64,000 nt of DNA from DASQFI01 sp963780895 (GCA_963780895.1 CAWAEG010000008.1:372001-436000); one strand, 5' to 3'; counted from the first letter of the stretch, positions 38,833 to 47,626 are shown. Translations and numbers: made by a program. Notes: generated by a model from the letters alone, not told the origin.

Positions 38833-41000
38833 TGTCCGTCGCTGAGCGGTTCAAGGCGTCCCCGCTGCTGATTGCCGCCGTCACCGTCGCGGCCGGCTAC
38901 TACGTGGCCGTCCAGATTGGACTGACGCTCACGTTCCCGCTCGTCACGACGTCTGTTCTCTGGCCCCCGAACGCGATCCTCACGACGGCGCTGTTGCTGG
39001 TCCCGGTTCGGCACTGGTGGGTGTGTCTTGCCGCCGCGCTGCCGGTCCACTTCACGCTGGAGCTCGGGGCGGGGATGCCGCCAGGACTCGTCGGCCTGCT
39101 GTTCCTCACTAATTGCAGTGAAGCGGTTGTCGCCGCCGGCGGGATGCGGCTGCTCAGCGACGCGCCAACGGAATTCAACACCTTCCGCCGCGTCGTCGTG
39201 TTTCTGTTCTGCGCCGTTCTGGCCGCGCCGATTCTCTCGTCGTTTGCGGACGCCGCCGTGGTGCATGCCTTCAAGGGTGAGTCGTACTGGACGGTGTTTC
39301 GCACACGGGTCTTTGGCAACGCGCTTACCGAGCTGAGCATCGTGCCGTGCGTCGTGGGAGCGCTCCTGGCCATCGCGCACGGCGTGCGGAAGCCGACGGC
39401 CCTGCGGGTCGTCGAAGCCGTCGCCCTCACGCTGTGCCTCGTGGCGATGGCCGTCTGGGTCTTTGGCGGCGGCGTGCAGATGCTGCCGATTACGCGGACG
39501 CCGCCGATGCTCCTTCTGCCGTTGTTCTGGGCCGCCGCGCGCTTTGGCGTCGGCGGTGTCAGCGCAGCGCTGTTCTTATCTGCGCTCCTTGCGAGCTATG
39601 AGACGCGACTCGCCCCGGCCGCGATCGAATTGTCGCCGCTCGAGGGCCTGATGGCTGTTCAGGTGTACCTCTCCGTGATTGGCGTGCCGCTCATGTGTAT
39701 GGCGGCGCTCCTCGATGAGCGCCGGCGTGGCGCCCTTGACCTCGCCGACCGGCTGAAGTTCGAAGCGTTGCTGTCGACGATCTCGCGGGAGTTCGTTCGC
39801 ACGCCGGCCGGCATGGAACCAGCCGGGCTCGACGGCTGTCTCCGGCGGGTTGGCGAGTTCCTGGAAGTCGATTGTGTCTGCCTGCAGCAGATCGGTGACG
39901 ATTCCGGCGATCGGCCCCTGACCAGGCAGTGGAGGCGGTCTGCGGCACAGGCGTTGGCCGGCGCGGACTGTGTTCAACGGTTTCCGTGGGCCTTCAGCCG
40001 CGTGCTCGCCGGTGAATGGCTGGTGTGCAACTCGATCGATGGCCTCCCGGTCGATGCCGTGCAGGATCGTCAGGTGTTTCAATCGCGCGGTATCCAGTCC
40101 CTCGTGCTGCTTCCGCTCGAGGCTGGTGGGCGGATCCTGGGTGGAATGTCGGTCGTGACCCTCAGACCGCGCACGTGGGCCGATCGGGAGCTGACGCAGC
40201 TCGAAATCGTGGCTGAAGTGCTGTCCAATGCGGCGGCACGCCAGCAGGCCGAGGTCGAAGTGCAGCGGACCCGGCAGAAGATCGCCCATCTGGCACGGCT
40301 GTCGAGCATGGGCGAACTCACGGCCTCGCTCGCGCACCAGCTCAGCCAGCCGCTCACCGGTATTCTGAACAACGCTGAAGGCGCCAGGCGGTTCATCGAC
40401 TCGGGACGGGCGACGATTCCTGATCTCCGCGAAATCATCACCGACATCGTCGACGACGATCGCCGGGCCGCCGATGTCCTGCGGCGCGTCCGCGACATGG
40501 TGGCTCGCACCGAATGGTCGCCCGTCCCGCTCGATGCCAATACCATCGTGCAGGACGTCTCGGTGCTCATTGCCAGCGACGCCGTACTCCGGAACGTGTC
40601 CGTGTCGTACCAGTACCACCCCCGTCCCCTGATCATCACCGGCAACAAGATCGATTTGCAGCAGGTGCTTCTCAATGTCGTGACCAACGCGATGGACGCC
40701 GTGGCCGATCGTCCGGTGGCGCAGCGGCTGGTGACCGTCCAGACGCGCGATGGCAGGGAACTGGTCGAGATCGTCGTGCACGACCGTGGCGCCGGACTGC
40801 CAGCCGGCGCCGAGGATCAGATTTTCGAGCCGTTCGTCACCACCAAACCGACTGGAATGGGCATGGGTCTCGCGGTCGCGCGCTCGCTGGTCGACGATCA
40901 CGGCGGCAATATTCATGCGACCAACCATCCGGCCGGCGGAGCCGTATTGACGATCAGCCTCCCGATCGCATCGGACGAGGTAGGAGCGTCAGCGGGATGA
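38832..41000 (+). CDS. Sensor histidine kinase with MASE1-like membrane domain and GAF domain
   Basis: 722 aa. Residues 10-300 form eight or so membrane helices with LWPPNAILTTALLL near the start, like MASE1 domains. A GAF-like domain (about 320-470) follows, then the phosphoacceptor box SLAHQLSQPLTGILNNAEG with histidine near residue 500, and an ATPase domain with NVVTNAMDAV, DRGAGLP and GMGMGLAVARSLV. The kinase core is of the FixL/DctB type. The stop overlaps the receiver gene start by four bases, so the two form a two-component pair. The signal is unknown. No good ribosome site precedes the ATG. Confidence 0.9.
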   Translation: MSVAERFKASPLLIAAVTVAAGYYVAVQIGLTLTFPLVTTSVLWPPNAILTTALLLVPVRHWWVCLAAALPVHFTLELGAGMPPGLVGLLFLTNCSEAVVAAGGMRLLSDAPTEFNTFRRVVVFLFCAVLAAPILSSFADAAVVHAFKGESYWTVFRTRVFGNALTELSIVPCVVGALLAIAHGVRKPTALRVVEAVALTLCLVAMAVWVFGGGVQMLPITRTPPMLLLPLFWAAARFGVGGVSAALFLSALLASYETRLAPAAIELSPLEGLMAVQVYLSVIGVPLMCMAALLDERRRGALDLADRLKFEALLSTISREFVRTPAGMEPAGLDGCLRRVGEFLEVDCVCLQQIGDDSGDRPLTRQWRRSAAQALAGADCVQRFPWAFSRVLAGEWLVCNSIDGLPVDAVQDRQVFQSRGIQSLVLLPLEAGGRILGGMSVVTLRPRTWADRELTQLEIVAEVLSNAAARQQAEVEVQRTRQKIAHLARLSSMGELTASLAHQLSQPLTGILNNAEGARRFIDSGRATIPDLREIITDIVDDDRRAADVLRRVRDMVARTEWSPVPLDANTIVQDVSVLIASDAVLRNVSVSYQYHPRPLIITGNKIDLQQVLLNVVTNAMDAVADRPVAQRLVTVQTRDGRELVEIVVHDRGAGLPAGAEDQIFEPFVTTKPTGMGMGLAVARSLVDDHGGNIHATNHPAGGAVLTISLPIASDEVGASAG

Positions 41001-41380
41001 CGGTGTTTGTCGTCGATGATGATGCCTCGGTCCGTCAATCGATGCGCCGGCTGCTCACGTCGGTGGGTTACGACGTGGTCGTCTGCGGGTCGGCAGCTGA
41101 GTTTCTCTCGCTGCCCGAGCGGCCGCGCCCTTCGTGCCTGGTGACCGATCTGCGGATGCCCGGCAAGACGGGCCTCGACCTCCAGGAGGCGCTGCGGCGC
41201 AGCGGCCGGGAGCTGCCGCTGATCGTGAGCAGCGGCCAGGCCGATGCCGCGACTGCCGCTCGCGTTCGCGCCGCAGGCGCCCTGCGATTCCTCGTGAAGC
41301 CTTTCGACGTGCGGGATCTGCTCGCCGCGGTCTCCGAAGCGCTGCGGCTCGATCAGGACGCGATTCCGGAAGAGGCTTGA
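40997..41380 (+). CDS. Receiver-domain response regulator (FixJ-like, no output domain)
   Basis: 127 aa. Acidic pocket VDDDAS, phosphoacceptor aspartate in LVTDLRMPG, and lysine in FLVKPFD are all present. Only about 15 residues follow the receiver, so there is no DNA-binding domain. It would act by protein contact or as a phosphate relay for the overlapping histidine kinase. Confidence 0.9.
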   Translation: MTVFVVDDDASVRQSMRRLLTSVGYDVVVCGSAAEFLSLPERPRPSCLVTDLRMPGKTGLDLQEALRRSGRELPLIVSSGQADAATAARVRAAGALRFLVKPFDVRDLLAAVSEALRLDQDAIPEEA

Positions 41381-41433
41381 TGGCGTTCGGAGTTGACGGG
41401 CCGTTCAGGCTGGCCGTCGGGCCGAACCGCGCG

Positions 41434-41853
41434 TCAGCGCCTGGCTTCCAACGGAATCATCCGGCTGAAAACCGCGAAGAAAAACCCGGTGGACCACCCA
41501 CACATCAGGATGCCCGTCAGGGCCTCGACGCCTCCGAGCAGTCGCCACTCTGGTGGCAGCACCAGATCGCCGTACCCCGTCGTCGTATAGGTGACCGCGC
41601 TGAAATACAGTGCGGACTGCAGGTCGGGCATGGCGAGCGTCCACGCATAGTAGAACGCCCACAACGCGATCTCGATCAGGTGGAGGAGAATGATCCAGCC
41701 TGCCAGGCGAATCGACAGCCATGTCCAGGGCCAGACTCGTTGCGCTGTGGTTGGCAGGTCGCGCAGCCAGCGCATCACCCATGCCACCCCGGTCGCATGA
41801 ATCGTGACGCAAACGGCCATCAGGCACCAGGCGACCAGGAGTTTCGACAGCAT
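41434..41853 (-). CDS. Two-transmembrane potassium channel subunit
   Basis: 139 aa. Two main hydrophobic segments flank a pore loop whose selectivity filter reads TTTGYGD, the potassium signature. It has one more hydrophobic segment at the N-terminus and no RCK or cyclic-nucleotide domain. It converges with the response-regulator gene. The family is Ion_trans_2; it should form a tetramer in the inner membrane. Confidence 0.87.
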   Translation of the reverse strand: MLSKLLVAWCLMAVCVTIHATGVAWVMRWLRDLPTTAQRVWPWTWLSIRLAGWIILLHLIEIALWAFYYAWTLAMPDLQSALYFSAVTYTTTGYGDLVLPPEWRLLGGVEALTGILMCGWSTGFFFAVFSRMIPLEARR

Positions 41854-41897
41854 CGGGCGTCCTATGGGTGAGGCGAGCCAAGCGAATGGAGCGGGCC

Positions 41898-42060
41898 TTA
41901 TTTGCCAATCAACGGCTGCACTTCGGTCAGCCAGTTCAAGACCATGGTGATTTCGCGTCCGCTGGCGTCCCCGGACGGTCGCACCAGAGCGACGGTCCGG
42001 CCGTCGGCTCGGTGGACGACCTCGTGTGAACCGATGCCGACGCCCGGCCGAAGTCTACCC
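41898..42060 (-). pseudogene. C-terminal relic of a PD40-type kinase or propeller gene
   Basis: The minus strand reads ADGRTVALVRPSGDASG then REITMVLNWLTEVQPLIGK and a TAA stop. VLNW(L/F)xE(V/L) is the closing motif of the PD40 kinases elsewhere in the window. Nothing upstream of it is kept. Confidence 0.55.
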
Positions 42061-42109
42061 GACCGGCGACGGCACCCAGATCCCGTAGCTCAGCGCCTAT
42101 CATCTCGCT

Positions 42110-42277
42110 ATGCGTGTCCTCTTCCTCATCCTGGCGGTCTCCACGTCCGCTGATGGACGTCCATTTCCGGGCCATCAGCTCGTCTCGATGTTCCGCGAGG
42201 AGGATCTGGTCAACCCGCTAAGCGGGTTGTTGAAGTACAACGCGGGACCGCAGATGGAACTCTGGGTGCTCAAATAA
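42110..42277 (+). CDS. Small ORF of unknown function, possibly a relic
   Basis: 55 codons beginning with a signal-like MRVLFLILAVSTSADG and ending GPQMELWVLK. No ribosome site and no recognised family. It lies between two relics, so it may be a fusion of remnants rather than a gene. Confidence 0.25.
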   Translation: MRVLFLILAVSTSADGRPFPGHQLVSMFREEDLVNPLSGLLKYNAGPQMELWVLK

Positions 42278-42286
42278 ACCGTCAAT

Positions 42287-42372
42287 CATGGCGACGGAAA
42301 GCCATAGCTCTTGACCGCCATGGCTTCGTCGTCGAACGTCTCCAACGACAGCAGCAGTCTGGATACCGGCAT
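42287..42372 (-). pseudogene. C-terminal relic of a STAS anti-sigma-factor antagonist
   Basis: The minus strand reads LLLSLETFDDEAMAVKSYGF then PSP and stop. The intact antagonist at 45906-46271 ends LLLFEMFDDEAMAVKSYSFQ then SR, so this is a leftover of a paralogue. The DNA match runs over about 70 bases. Confidence 0.65.
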
Positions 42373-42382
42373 GCCATCTTAT

Positions 42383-42401
42383 ATGGTAGATTGTCTACCA
42401 T
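42383..42401. promoter_or_regulatory. Palindromic operator at the antitoxin start
   Basis: ATGGTAGA-TTG-TCTACCAT is a perfect eight-base inverted repeat with a three-base centre. It ends on the antitoxin ATG and overlaps an AT-rich TTATAT (42379-42384) that could be part of the promoter. AbrB-type antitoxins usually bind such sites to repress their own operon. Confidence 0.65.
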
Positions 42402-42654
42402 GACTATTACCATGGACTCCGCCGGGCGGCTCGTGATCCCGAGCGAGATCCGCCGTGAGGCCGGCCTCGAGCCCGGGGTGCCGCTCGAGGTCAGGTGGCG
42501 TGAGGGCGTGATCGAGATCGAGCCGCAGCCGGCGCGGGTCCGGCTGGTCCGGCAGGGACGGCTGCTCGTCGCGTCCCGGAAGAATTCCGACGCCGTTCTG
42601 ACCAATCAGACTGTCGAGCGCACGCGCAGCAGCCTTCGAGGCCGCAAGCGCTGA
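42400..42654 (+). CDS. AbrB/MazE-type antitoxin (VapB-like)
   Basis: 84 aa. The swapped-hairpin DNA-binding fold reads MTITMDSAGRLVIPSEIRRE then AGLEPGVPLEVR, with the usual GRLVIP and IR motifs. The basic, less conserved C-terminus would bind the toxin. A TTG nine bases upstream is a possible alternative start inside the operator; the ATG is preferred. It is 10 bases from the PIN-domain gene. Confidence 0.87.
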   Translation: MTITMDSAGRLVIPSEIRREAGLEPGVPLEVRWREGVIEIEPQPARVRLVRQGRLLVASRKNSDAVLTNQTVERTRSSLRGRKR

Positions 42655-42664
42655 GGCTGGAAGA

Positions 42665-43096
42665 GTGACGGCGTTCTCGCTCGATTCGAGCTGCATCGTC
42701 GCCGCCGTCTGCGGATGGCACGAGCAACATGCCGTCGCGGCGCGGGCGCTGGAACGACGGCTGACCGCAGGCGATCGGCTGGTCGTCGCCGCACACGCCC
42801 TGGTCGAGGCCTATGCAGTACTGACGCGTCTTCCCGCGCCCCACCGCCTGGCCCCGGCCGATGCCTGGGCCCTCCTCGAGGCGAACTTCGTGTCCGGTGC
42901 GGAGATCGCCGCGCTGTCTGGATCGGCCCAGGTTGCGCTGCTTCGGAGGCTCTCGCATGCGGGGATCGCCGGCGGCCTGACCTACGACGCGCTCATCGCG
43001 GCGTCGGCCCGCCACGGCAAGGCAGCCGAACTGCTCACCTTCAACCGAAGGCATTTCGACGCTGTCGCGGACGATCTCCACATTGTCGAACCGTAA
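42665..43096 (+). CDS. PIN-domain ribonuclease toxin (VapC-like)
   Basis: 143 aa from a GTG, with GGAAGAGTG around it as a weak ribosome site. The acidic residues of the PIN active site are visible: LDSSCIV aspartate near the N-terminus, VEAY glutamate near 49, and TYDALIAA aspartate about two-thirds along, then LLTFNRRHF. It should cut RNA, probably tRNA or rRNA, and be neutralised by the upstream antitoxin. Confidence 0.87.
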   Translation: MTAFSLDSSCIVAAVCGWHEQHAVAARALERRLTAGDRLVVAAHALVEAYAVLTRLPAPHRLAPADAWALLEANFVSGAEIAALSGSAQVALLRRLSHAGIAGGLTYDALIAASARHGKAAELLTFNRRHFDAVADDLHIVEP

Positions 43097-43124
43097 CCTT
43101 CAGGCCGGGTATCCCAGCAATCTG

Positions 43125-44249
43125 CTAGCCGGCGAGGAACTTTTGAGTCAAGTCGAACGTGAGCAGGTTGGTCAACACCGAGGACCCGTTCTCGCCATTG
43201 GTCATCGCCACGTAGCCGGACCGCCCCGCGACTGACGCCACGGCGGAGCAGTGAAACCCCGCGTTGGCCCCTGCGTGATGAATGAAGTCCCGATCCGGGT
43301 TGTGAAACACCTGCCAGCCGAGCGCCCATGACGCGGCGTATGGCCCCTCCTCGAGCTTCACGTGGGGACGGAGCATCTCCTTGACGCTGTCCGGTCTCAG
43401 CCGAAAGGCGGTGACTGGCTTCGGATCGATCACGCCGACGACGAACTTCGCGTAATCGGATGGTGTGCAGAGAAGCGAGCCCGCAGATCCGTAGCGCGCG
43501 ACGGACGACGCCGTGGACTTGTTGTTGTCGACCGGTCTTCCGTTCGGATCGTGCGGCTGGGCCATCCGGCGGCCAACCGCGTCGTTCCAGACATAACAAC
43601 TGGAGGTCATGCCGAACGGCTCGAACAGCCGGATCCGCATGTAACGCTCGAAGGGCTGACCCAGCAGCGTCGTGACGACGGTTTGCAGATAGTTGTACCC
43701 CTCCCCGGAATAGAGATACCGACTGCCGGGTGTGAAGTGAATCGCCAGCGGTGACTTCTCGGACCGCCAGTTCTGGAAACCACCGGTATGAGAGAGCACA
43801 TGCCGGGCCGTCATCAGGTCCAGTCTGGGATCGCCTTCCAGGAATCGAGTCGAGACGTACTTCGTCAGGGGCGTATCGAGATCCATCACCCCGGTCTCAG
43901 ACAGTTTGAGGACGACGTACGCAAACACCGGTTTGCTCATGGACGCCGCTTCGAACAGCGTGTCGTTGTCGACCTGATCGTTCGAGCTGGCATCCTTGAC
44001 TCCGAAGGCTCGACGCCACGCCAGACGGGCATCCTGGATCACGGCGATTGAAAGCCCGGGAACGTTGGCCTGCCGCAACCACTCGGGAATCTGTCGCGCC
44101 AGCTCCGCCTCCAGCCTGGCAGCCGGGATGCGCGTCGCCCGTGACTCACGCGAGGCCTGCCCGGCAAGAACCGGCACCGCGTCGAACGGCAGCAGCGCAG
44201 ACGCAAGAACACTCTTCCCGCTCTGCGTCAAAAAGTCTCGTCGTCGCAT
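43125..44249 (-). CDS. Secreted serine hydrolase of the class C beta-lactamase/esterase family
   Basis: 374 aa from the ATG at 44249, which gives a twin-arginine signal (RRRDFLTQSGKSVLASALL). The active-site SxxK is SMSK; YSGEGYNY stands for the YxN motif; HHAGANAG supplies the third box (HxG). A longer in-frame start at 44345 would bury the Tat signal and is less likely. The family covers D-aminopeptidases, carboxylesterases and beta-lactamases; the substrate cannot be told. The gene is divergent from the sulfatase gene. Confidence 0.88.
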   Translation of the reverse strand: MRRRDFLTQSGKSVLASALLPFDAVPVLAGQASRESRATRIPAARLEAELARQIPEWLRQANVPGLSIAVIQDARLAWRRAFGVKDASSNDQVDNDTLFEAASMSKPVFAYVVLKLSETGVMDLDTPLTKYVSTRFLEGDPRLDLMTARHVLSHTGGFQNWRSEKSPLAIHFTPGSRYLYSGEGYNYLQTVVTTLLGQPFERYMRIRLFEPFGMTSSCYVWNDAVGRRMAQPHDPNGRPVDNNKSTASSVARYGSAGSLLCTPSDYAKFVVGVIDPKPVTAFRLRPDSVKEMLRPHVKLEEGPYAASWALGWQVFHNPDRDFIHHAGANAGFHCSAVASVAGRSGYVAMTNGENGSSVLTNLLTFDLTQKFLAG

Positions 44250-44398
44250 ACGATCGACTTCGCTCAGTGGCTCCGGGTACGTCAGGGACGGCCGCCGCCT
44301 CGCACCGGTCTCGAGCACGAACGCAGCGACGACGACCTTGGGCATGGCCCATGTCTCCGACGGTTATCCGGCCGCGGAATCTTACTCCGCTGCGCCGC

Positions 44399-44404
44399 TA
44401 TAAT
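44399..44404 (+). promoter_or_regulatory. -10-like TATAAT upstream of the sulfatase gene
   Basis: TATAAT ends 19 bases before the ATG at 44424, leaving a predicted leader of about 12 bases without a ribosome site. Confidence 0.45.
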
Positions 44405-44423
44405 CCCCGCGCACACGCTCGAA

Positions 44424-45884
44424 ATGGCCTTGAGCAGGATCCTCTTCTCCCTGGCGGTCGTCCTTTCCCTGGCTGGATGCCGCGGGGCCCCAGGACAGGC
44501 GCCGGCCACCAATCTCAGACCCAACGTTCTCATCGTCCTTGTCGACGATGCGCGCTGGGATGATTTCGGATTCGCGGGCCATCCGTTCGTCCAGACGCCG
44601 GCGGTCGATCGACTGGCGCGCGAGGGCACGCGATTCCTGAACGCGTTTGCCACGACGCCGCTCTGCTCGCCGAGCCGCGCCGCGCTCCTGACCGGCCAGT
44701 ACGCCCATACCAACGGCATCATCGACAACACCGCCCGCGACGCCGCGAGCCATCGGTTACCGACGTTCGCGGTGCCACTCGCCGCGGCCGGCTACCGCAC
44801 CGGGTTCTTCGGCAAATGGCACATGGGGAACGACGACACCAAACGTCCGGGCTGGACGAGCTGGGTGGCGATGAAAGGCCAGGGCGAGGCGATCGACCCG
44901 CAGTTGAATGTCGACGGTGAGCGCATCCCGGCCAAGGGCTACGTCACGGACGTGCTGACGGACTACGTCCTGGACTTCATGCGCCGCGATCCCGGCACGC
45001 CGTTCATGGCGCTTCTCGCGCACAAGGCGCTTCATCCCAACGTGGCGCAGCGTGACGACGGATCGGTGGCGCCGCTCGCCGGGCAGCGTGCGGGGTTCGT
45101 TCCGGCTGAGCGCCATCGCGGCCGTTATGCGAAGGCCGCGGTCCCGCGCCGGCCGAATGCAACCGCGCCGCTCGCGCGGAAACCGGCGCTTCAACGCGCC
45201 ATCCCCGGTTTGACTCCACTCGGACCCCAAACCGGCACACCCGATGCGGACGTCCGCGACCGGCTCGAGATGCTGCTCGGCGTCGATGAGAGTCTCGCAC
45301 GTATCGTGGCTGCGCTCAGCGAGATGGGCCAGCTCGACAACACGGTGGTGATCTTCACGAGCGACCACGGCTACTTCTACGGCGAGCACGGACTGAACGA
45401 GGAACGCCGCCTCGCCTACGAAGAAACCGCGCGCATCCCGCTCATCGTCAGATATCCGCGGGTCGCACGGCCCGGTGCCTCCGCGAGCCAGATGGTGCAA
45501 ATCATCGACATCGCTCCGACCGTGCTCGCACTGGCTGGCATCGCCGACACGGTGCCGCGGCAGGGCAAGTCGCTCGTGCCGTTGCTCGAAGGCCAGAGCG
45601 TGCCGTGGCGGTCGTCGATTCTGCTCGAGTACTACACGGATCAAGTGTTTCCGCGGATGCTCACGATGGAATATCAGGCCGTGCGCACCGAGCGGTACAA
45701 GTACATCGACTACCTCGAGTTGTCAGGCGCGGACGAGCTTTACGACCTGCAGGCCGATCCGTTCGAGATGGACAACCTCATCGCCACCGACGCGGGCCGG
45801 CGTTTACTGCCGGATCTCACGGCTGAACTCGCGCGTCTTCAGCGCGAGAGTGAATATCGACGGGACTTTCGAGGATATCGATAG
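44424..45884 (+). CDS. Lipoprotein sulfatase (alkaline phosphatase superfamily)
   Basis: 486 aa. Signal peptide with lipobox SLAGC (cysteine 19). VLIVLVDDARWDD holds the metal aspartates, and CSPSRAALLTG is the CxPSR motif whose cysteine is turned into formylglycine. GKWHMG, TSDHGYFYGEHG and KYIDYLELSGADELYDL follow in the normal order. It should hydrolyse a sulfate ester, probably on a polysaccharide, from the periplasmic face. No formylglycine-generating enzyme is in the window. Confidence 0.9.
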   Translation: MALSRILFSLAVVLSLAGCRGAPGQAPATNLRPNVLIVLVDDARWDDFGFAGHPFVQTPAVDRLAREGTRFLNAFATTPLCSPSRAALLTGQYAHTNGIIDNTARDAASHRLPTFAVPLAAAGYRTGFFGKWHMGNDDTKRPGWTSWVAMKGQGEAIDPQLNVDGERIPAKGYVTDVLTDYVLDFMRRDPGTPFMALLAHKALHPNVAQRDDGSVAPLAGQRAGFVPAERHRGRYAKAAVPRRPNATAPLARKPALQRAIPGLTPLGPQTGTPDADVRDRLEMLLGVDESLARIVAALSEMGQLDNTVVIFTSDHGYFYGEHGLNEERRLAYEETARIPLIVRYPRVARPGASASQMVQIIDIAPTVLALAGIADTVPRQGKSLVPLLEGQSVPWRSSILLEYYTDQVFPRMLTMEYQAVRTERYKYIDYLELSGADELYDLQADPFEMDNLIATDAGRRLLPDLTAELARLQRESEYRRDFRGYR

Positions 45885-45905
45885 GACGATCCGCCCGGCA
45901 CCGGC

Positions 45906-46271
45906 TCATCGGGACTGAAAGCTGTAGCTCTTGACCGCCATCGCTTCGTCGTCGAACATCTCGAAGAGCAGCAGCAGCTTCGCGATGCCGAAGACGCGTT
46001 GGCCACGCGTGGTGAGGTTGAGGAGCTTCAGATCGCCGCCGCGCCCGAGCAGTGTTTTTTGCTTGGCCGCCAGCATGCCCACGCCGGCGCTGTCGATGTA
46101 GGTGACACCGCCCAGGTCGAGCACGAGCTTGAGCTTCCCGCGGTCGACGAGATCGTGAACCTTCAGCCGAATGGCCAGGTCGCCATCGTCGAGCAGGATC
46201 TGTCCGGTGAGGACGAGGATGGTGACATCGCCAGATTCACGCTCGACGATCGAGAGTTTTGACTCGGCCAT
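45906..46271 (-). CDS. STAS-domain anti-sigma-factor antagonist
   Basis: 121 aa. DVTILVLTGQILLDD... and the phosphoacceptor region VTYIDSAGVGMLAAKQKT (serine in DSAG) mark the SpoIIAA family, which releases an anti-sigma factor when not phosphorylated. No anti-sigma kinase of the SpoIIAB type is nearby. A 3' relic of a second copy lies at 42287-42372. It is divergent from the MarR gene. Confidence 0.9.
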   Translation of the reverse strand: MAESKLSIVERESGDVTILVLTGQILLDDGDLAIRLKVHDLVDRGKLKLVLDLGGVTYIDSAGVGMLAAKQKTLLGRGGDLKLLNLTTRGQRVFGIAKLLLLFEMFDDEAMAVKSYSFQSR

Positions 46272-46338
46272 GCGGCCCCTTCAGTGGGGAAGGCGACATG
46301 ATAGCGCGGGTACGCGAAGATGTTTGGCGGTCAGTGAA

Positions 46339-46797
46339 GTGAGACGCAGCCGCATCCCGACCGGCGCCGAATTGCAGGATCTCCAGGACTGCCTGTGCCT
46401 CGCGCTCAGGCGGACGACGAGGATCGTCACGCAGCGCTACGACACGGCCCTCCGGCCATTCGGTATCCGCGTCACGCAACTCCCGATTCTGACTGCCGCG
46501 GCATCTGGCGACGGCGTGCCGCTGACGCCGCTGGCCGAAGGATTCGGGATGGATCGTACGACGCTGCTCCGGAATGTCCGCCCGCTGGCGCGCCGGGGGC
46601 TGGTCGACGTCCGTCGTGCCGTCGGCCATCGGCACGATGAGCTGCACGCGACTGCCAAGGGCCGTCGGTTGGTCGCGCGGGCGTACCCGGCGTGGCGTCA
46701 AGTGCAGGACGAGGTCCGTGCCGAAATCCGGGCGCCGGCATTTCGTCAGACCCTCCGATCCCTCGGCAGCACAGGTCGGAAGGATCGCCGCGGCTGA
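46339..46797 (+). CDS. MarR-family transcriptional regulator
   Basis: 152 aa from a GTG (VRRSRIPTGAELQDL). The winged helix reads TQLPILTAAASGDGVPLTPLAEGFGMDRTTLLRNVRPLARRGLVDV, with a wing RRAVGHRHDELHATAKGRRL. A perfect seven-base inverted repeat lies 16 bases after its stop, between it and the next gene, and may be its operator. Confidence 0.85.
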   Translation: MRRSRIPTGAELQDLQDCLCLALRRTTRIVTQRYDTALRPFGIRVTQLPILTAAASGDGVPLTPLAEGFGMDRTTLLRNVRPLARRGLVDVRRAVGHRHDELHATAKGRRLVARAYPAWRQVQDEVRAEIRAPAFRQTLRSLGSTGRKDRRG

Positions 46798-46813
46798 GAC
46801 TTGTCGTTGGTGC

Positions 46814-46833
46814 GATGTGTGCATATACACATC
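46814..46833. promoter_or_regulatory. Inverted repeat, probable MarR operator
   Basis: GATGTGT-GCATAT-ACACATC is a perfect seven-base inverted repeat with a six-base centre. It lies 26 bases upstream of the membrane-protein start. Its size fits a MarR dimer site. Confidence 0.5.
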
Positions 46834-46859
46834 TCCAGCACAACGCCAAGGAGGTTCTC

Positions 46860-47525
46860 ATGACTCATCCGCTTCATGCTGATTCCTCGACCCCACGCAA
46901 CCTGACGATCGTCGCCATCGCCGTATGGCTCGTCGCCGCCAGCGCCGCCGGCGTGTCAGGCCTCGTCAACACCCCCGGTCAGCCGTTCTTTCTGATCGCG
47001 TTCGTCGGCGTGCCGATCCTCACCGGCGTCGCGGCCTACGCGCTGAGTCCAGCCTTCCGGGCGTGGACCGGGCGCCTCAGTCTCACGTGGATCGTCGGGC
47101 TGCATCTCTGGCGATTCGTCGGATTGGGGTTCGTGCTCGGCTGGCTCTTCGGCGAGCTGCCGGGTGGGTTTGCGATCCCGGAAGGTTTTGGCGACATCAT
47201 CGCCGCGGCAGGCGCGCTCGCGCTCTTGCCCGGCCTTCGACGGGGCACCGCGTCGCGCACCTGGTTGCTGGTGTGGAACACGTTCGGCCTGATTGACCTG
47301 ATCTCGGCACTCACGATGGGCCTCCTGTACTCGAACAGCCCGCTCGGCCTGCTGAGCAGGGGAGGTGTCACCACGGAGCCGATGGTCACGTTCCCCGTCA
47401 ACCTGATTCCGACGTTCCTGGTGCCGCTGTTTATCCTGCTTCACCTGCTGACGTTCGCCAGGCTCTCGAATCGTCACGCGGTGAGCGATGCGACGGATGC
47501 CGTTAGACGGACGGCTCACGCATAG
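46860..47525 (+). CDS. Integral membrane protein of unknown function
   Basis: 221 aa. AAGGAGG at 46848-46854 fixes the ATG at 46860. Six or so hydrophobic segments are visible, with WRFVGLGFVLGWLFGELPGG and VPLFILLHLLTFARL among them. No family was recognised. It follows the MarR gene and the inverted repeat, so it is likely the regulated target. Confidence 0.8.
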   Translation: MTHPLHADSSTPRNLTIVAIAVWLVAASAAGVSGLVNTPGQPFFLIAFVGVPILTGVAAYALSPAFRAWTGRLSLTWIVGLHLWRFVGLGFVLGWLFGELPGGFAIPEGFGDIIAAAGALALLPGLRRGTASRTWLLVWNTFGLIDLISALTMGLLYSNSPLGLLSRGGVTTEPMVTFPVNLIPTFLVPLFILLHLLTFARLSNRHAVSDATDAVRRTAHA

Positions 47526-47587
47526 TGATGTCGCAGGCCATGCGCCGAGGCGTCAGCACGTGCCGACACCTGACTCACGCCGGCATC

Positions 47588-47626
47588 GATCCACGACTGG
47601 ACCTGTTGACGGCCCGGCATGTGCTC
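47588..47626 (+). pseudogene. Tiny relic of a serine hydrolase gene
   Basis: DPRLDLLTARHVL on the plus strand matches DPRLDLMTARHVL of the serine hydrolase at 43125-44249. Just beyond it the minus strand reads MQRRDFL, like the start of a Tat signal. The 47526-47658 gap is thus made of fragments. Confidence 0.4.
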
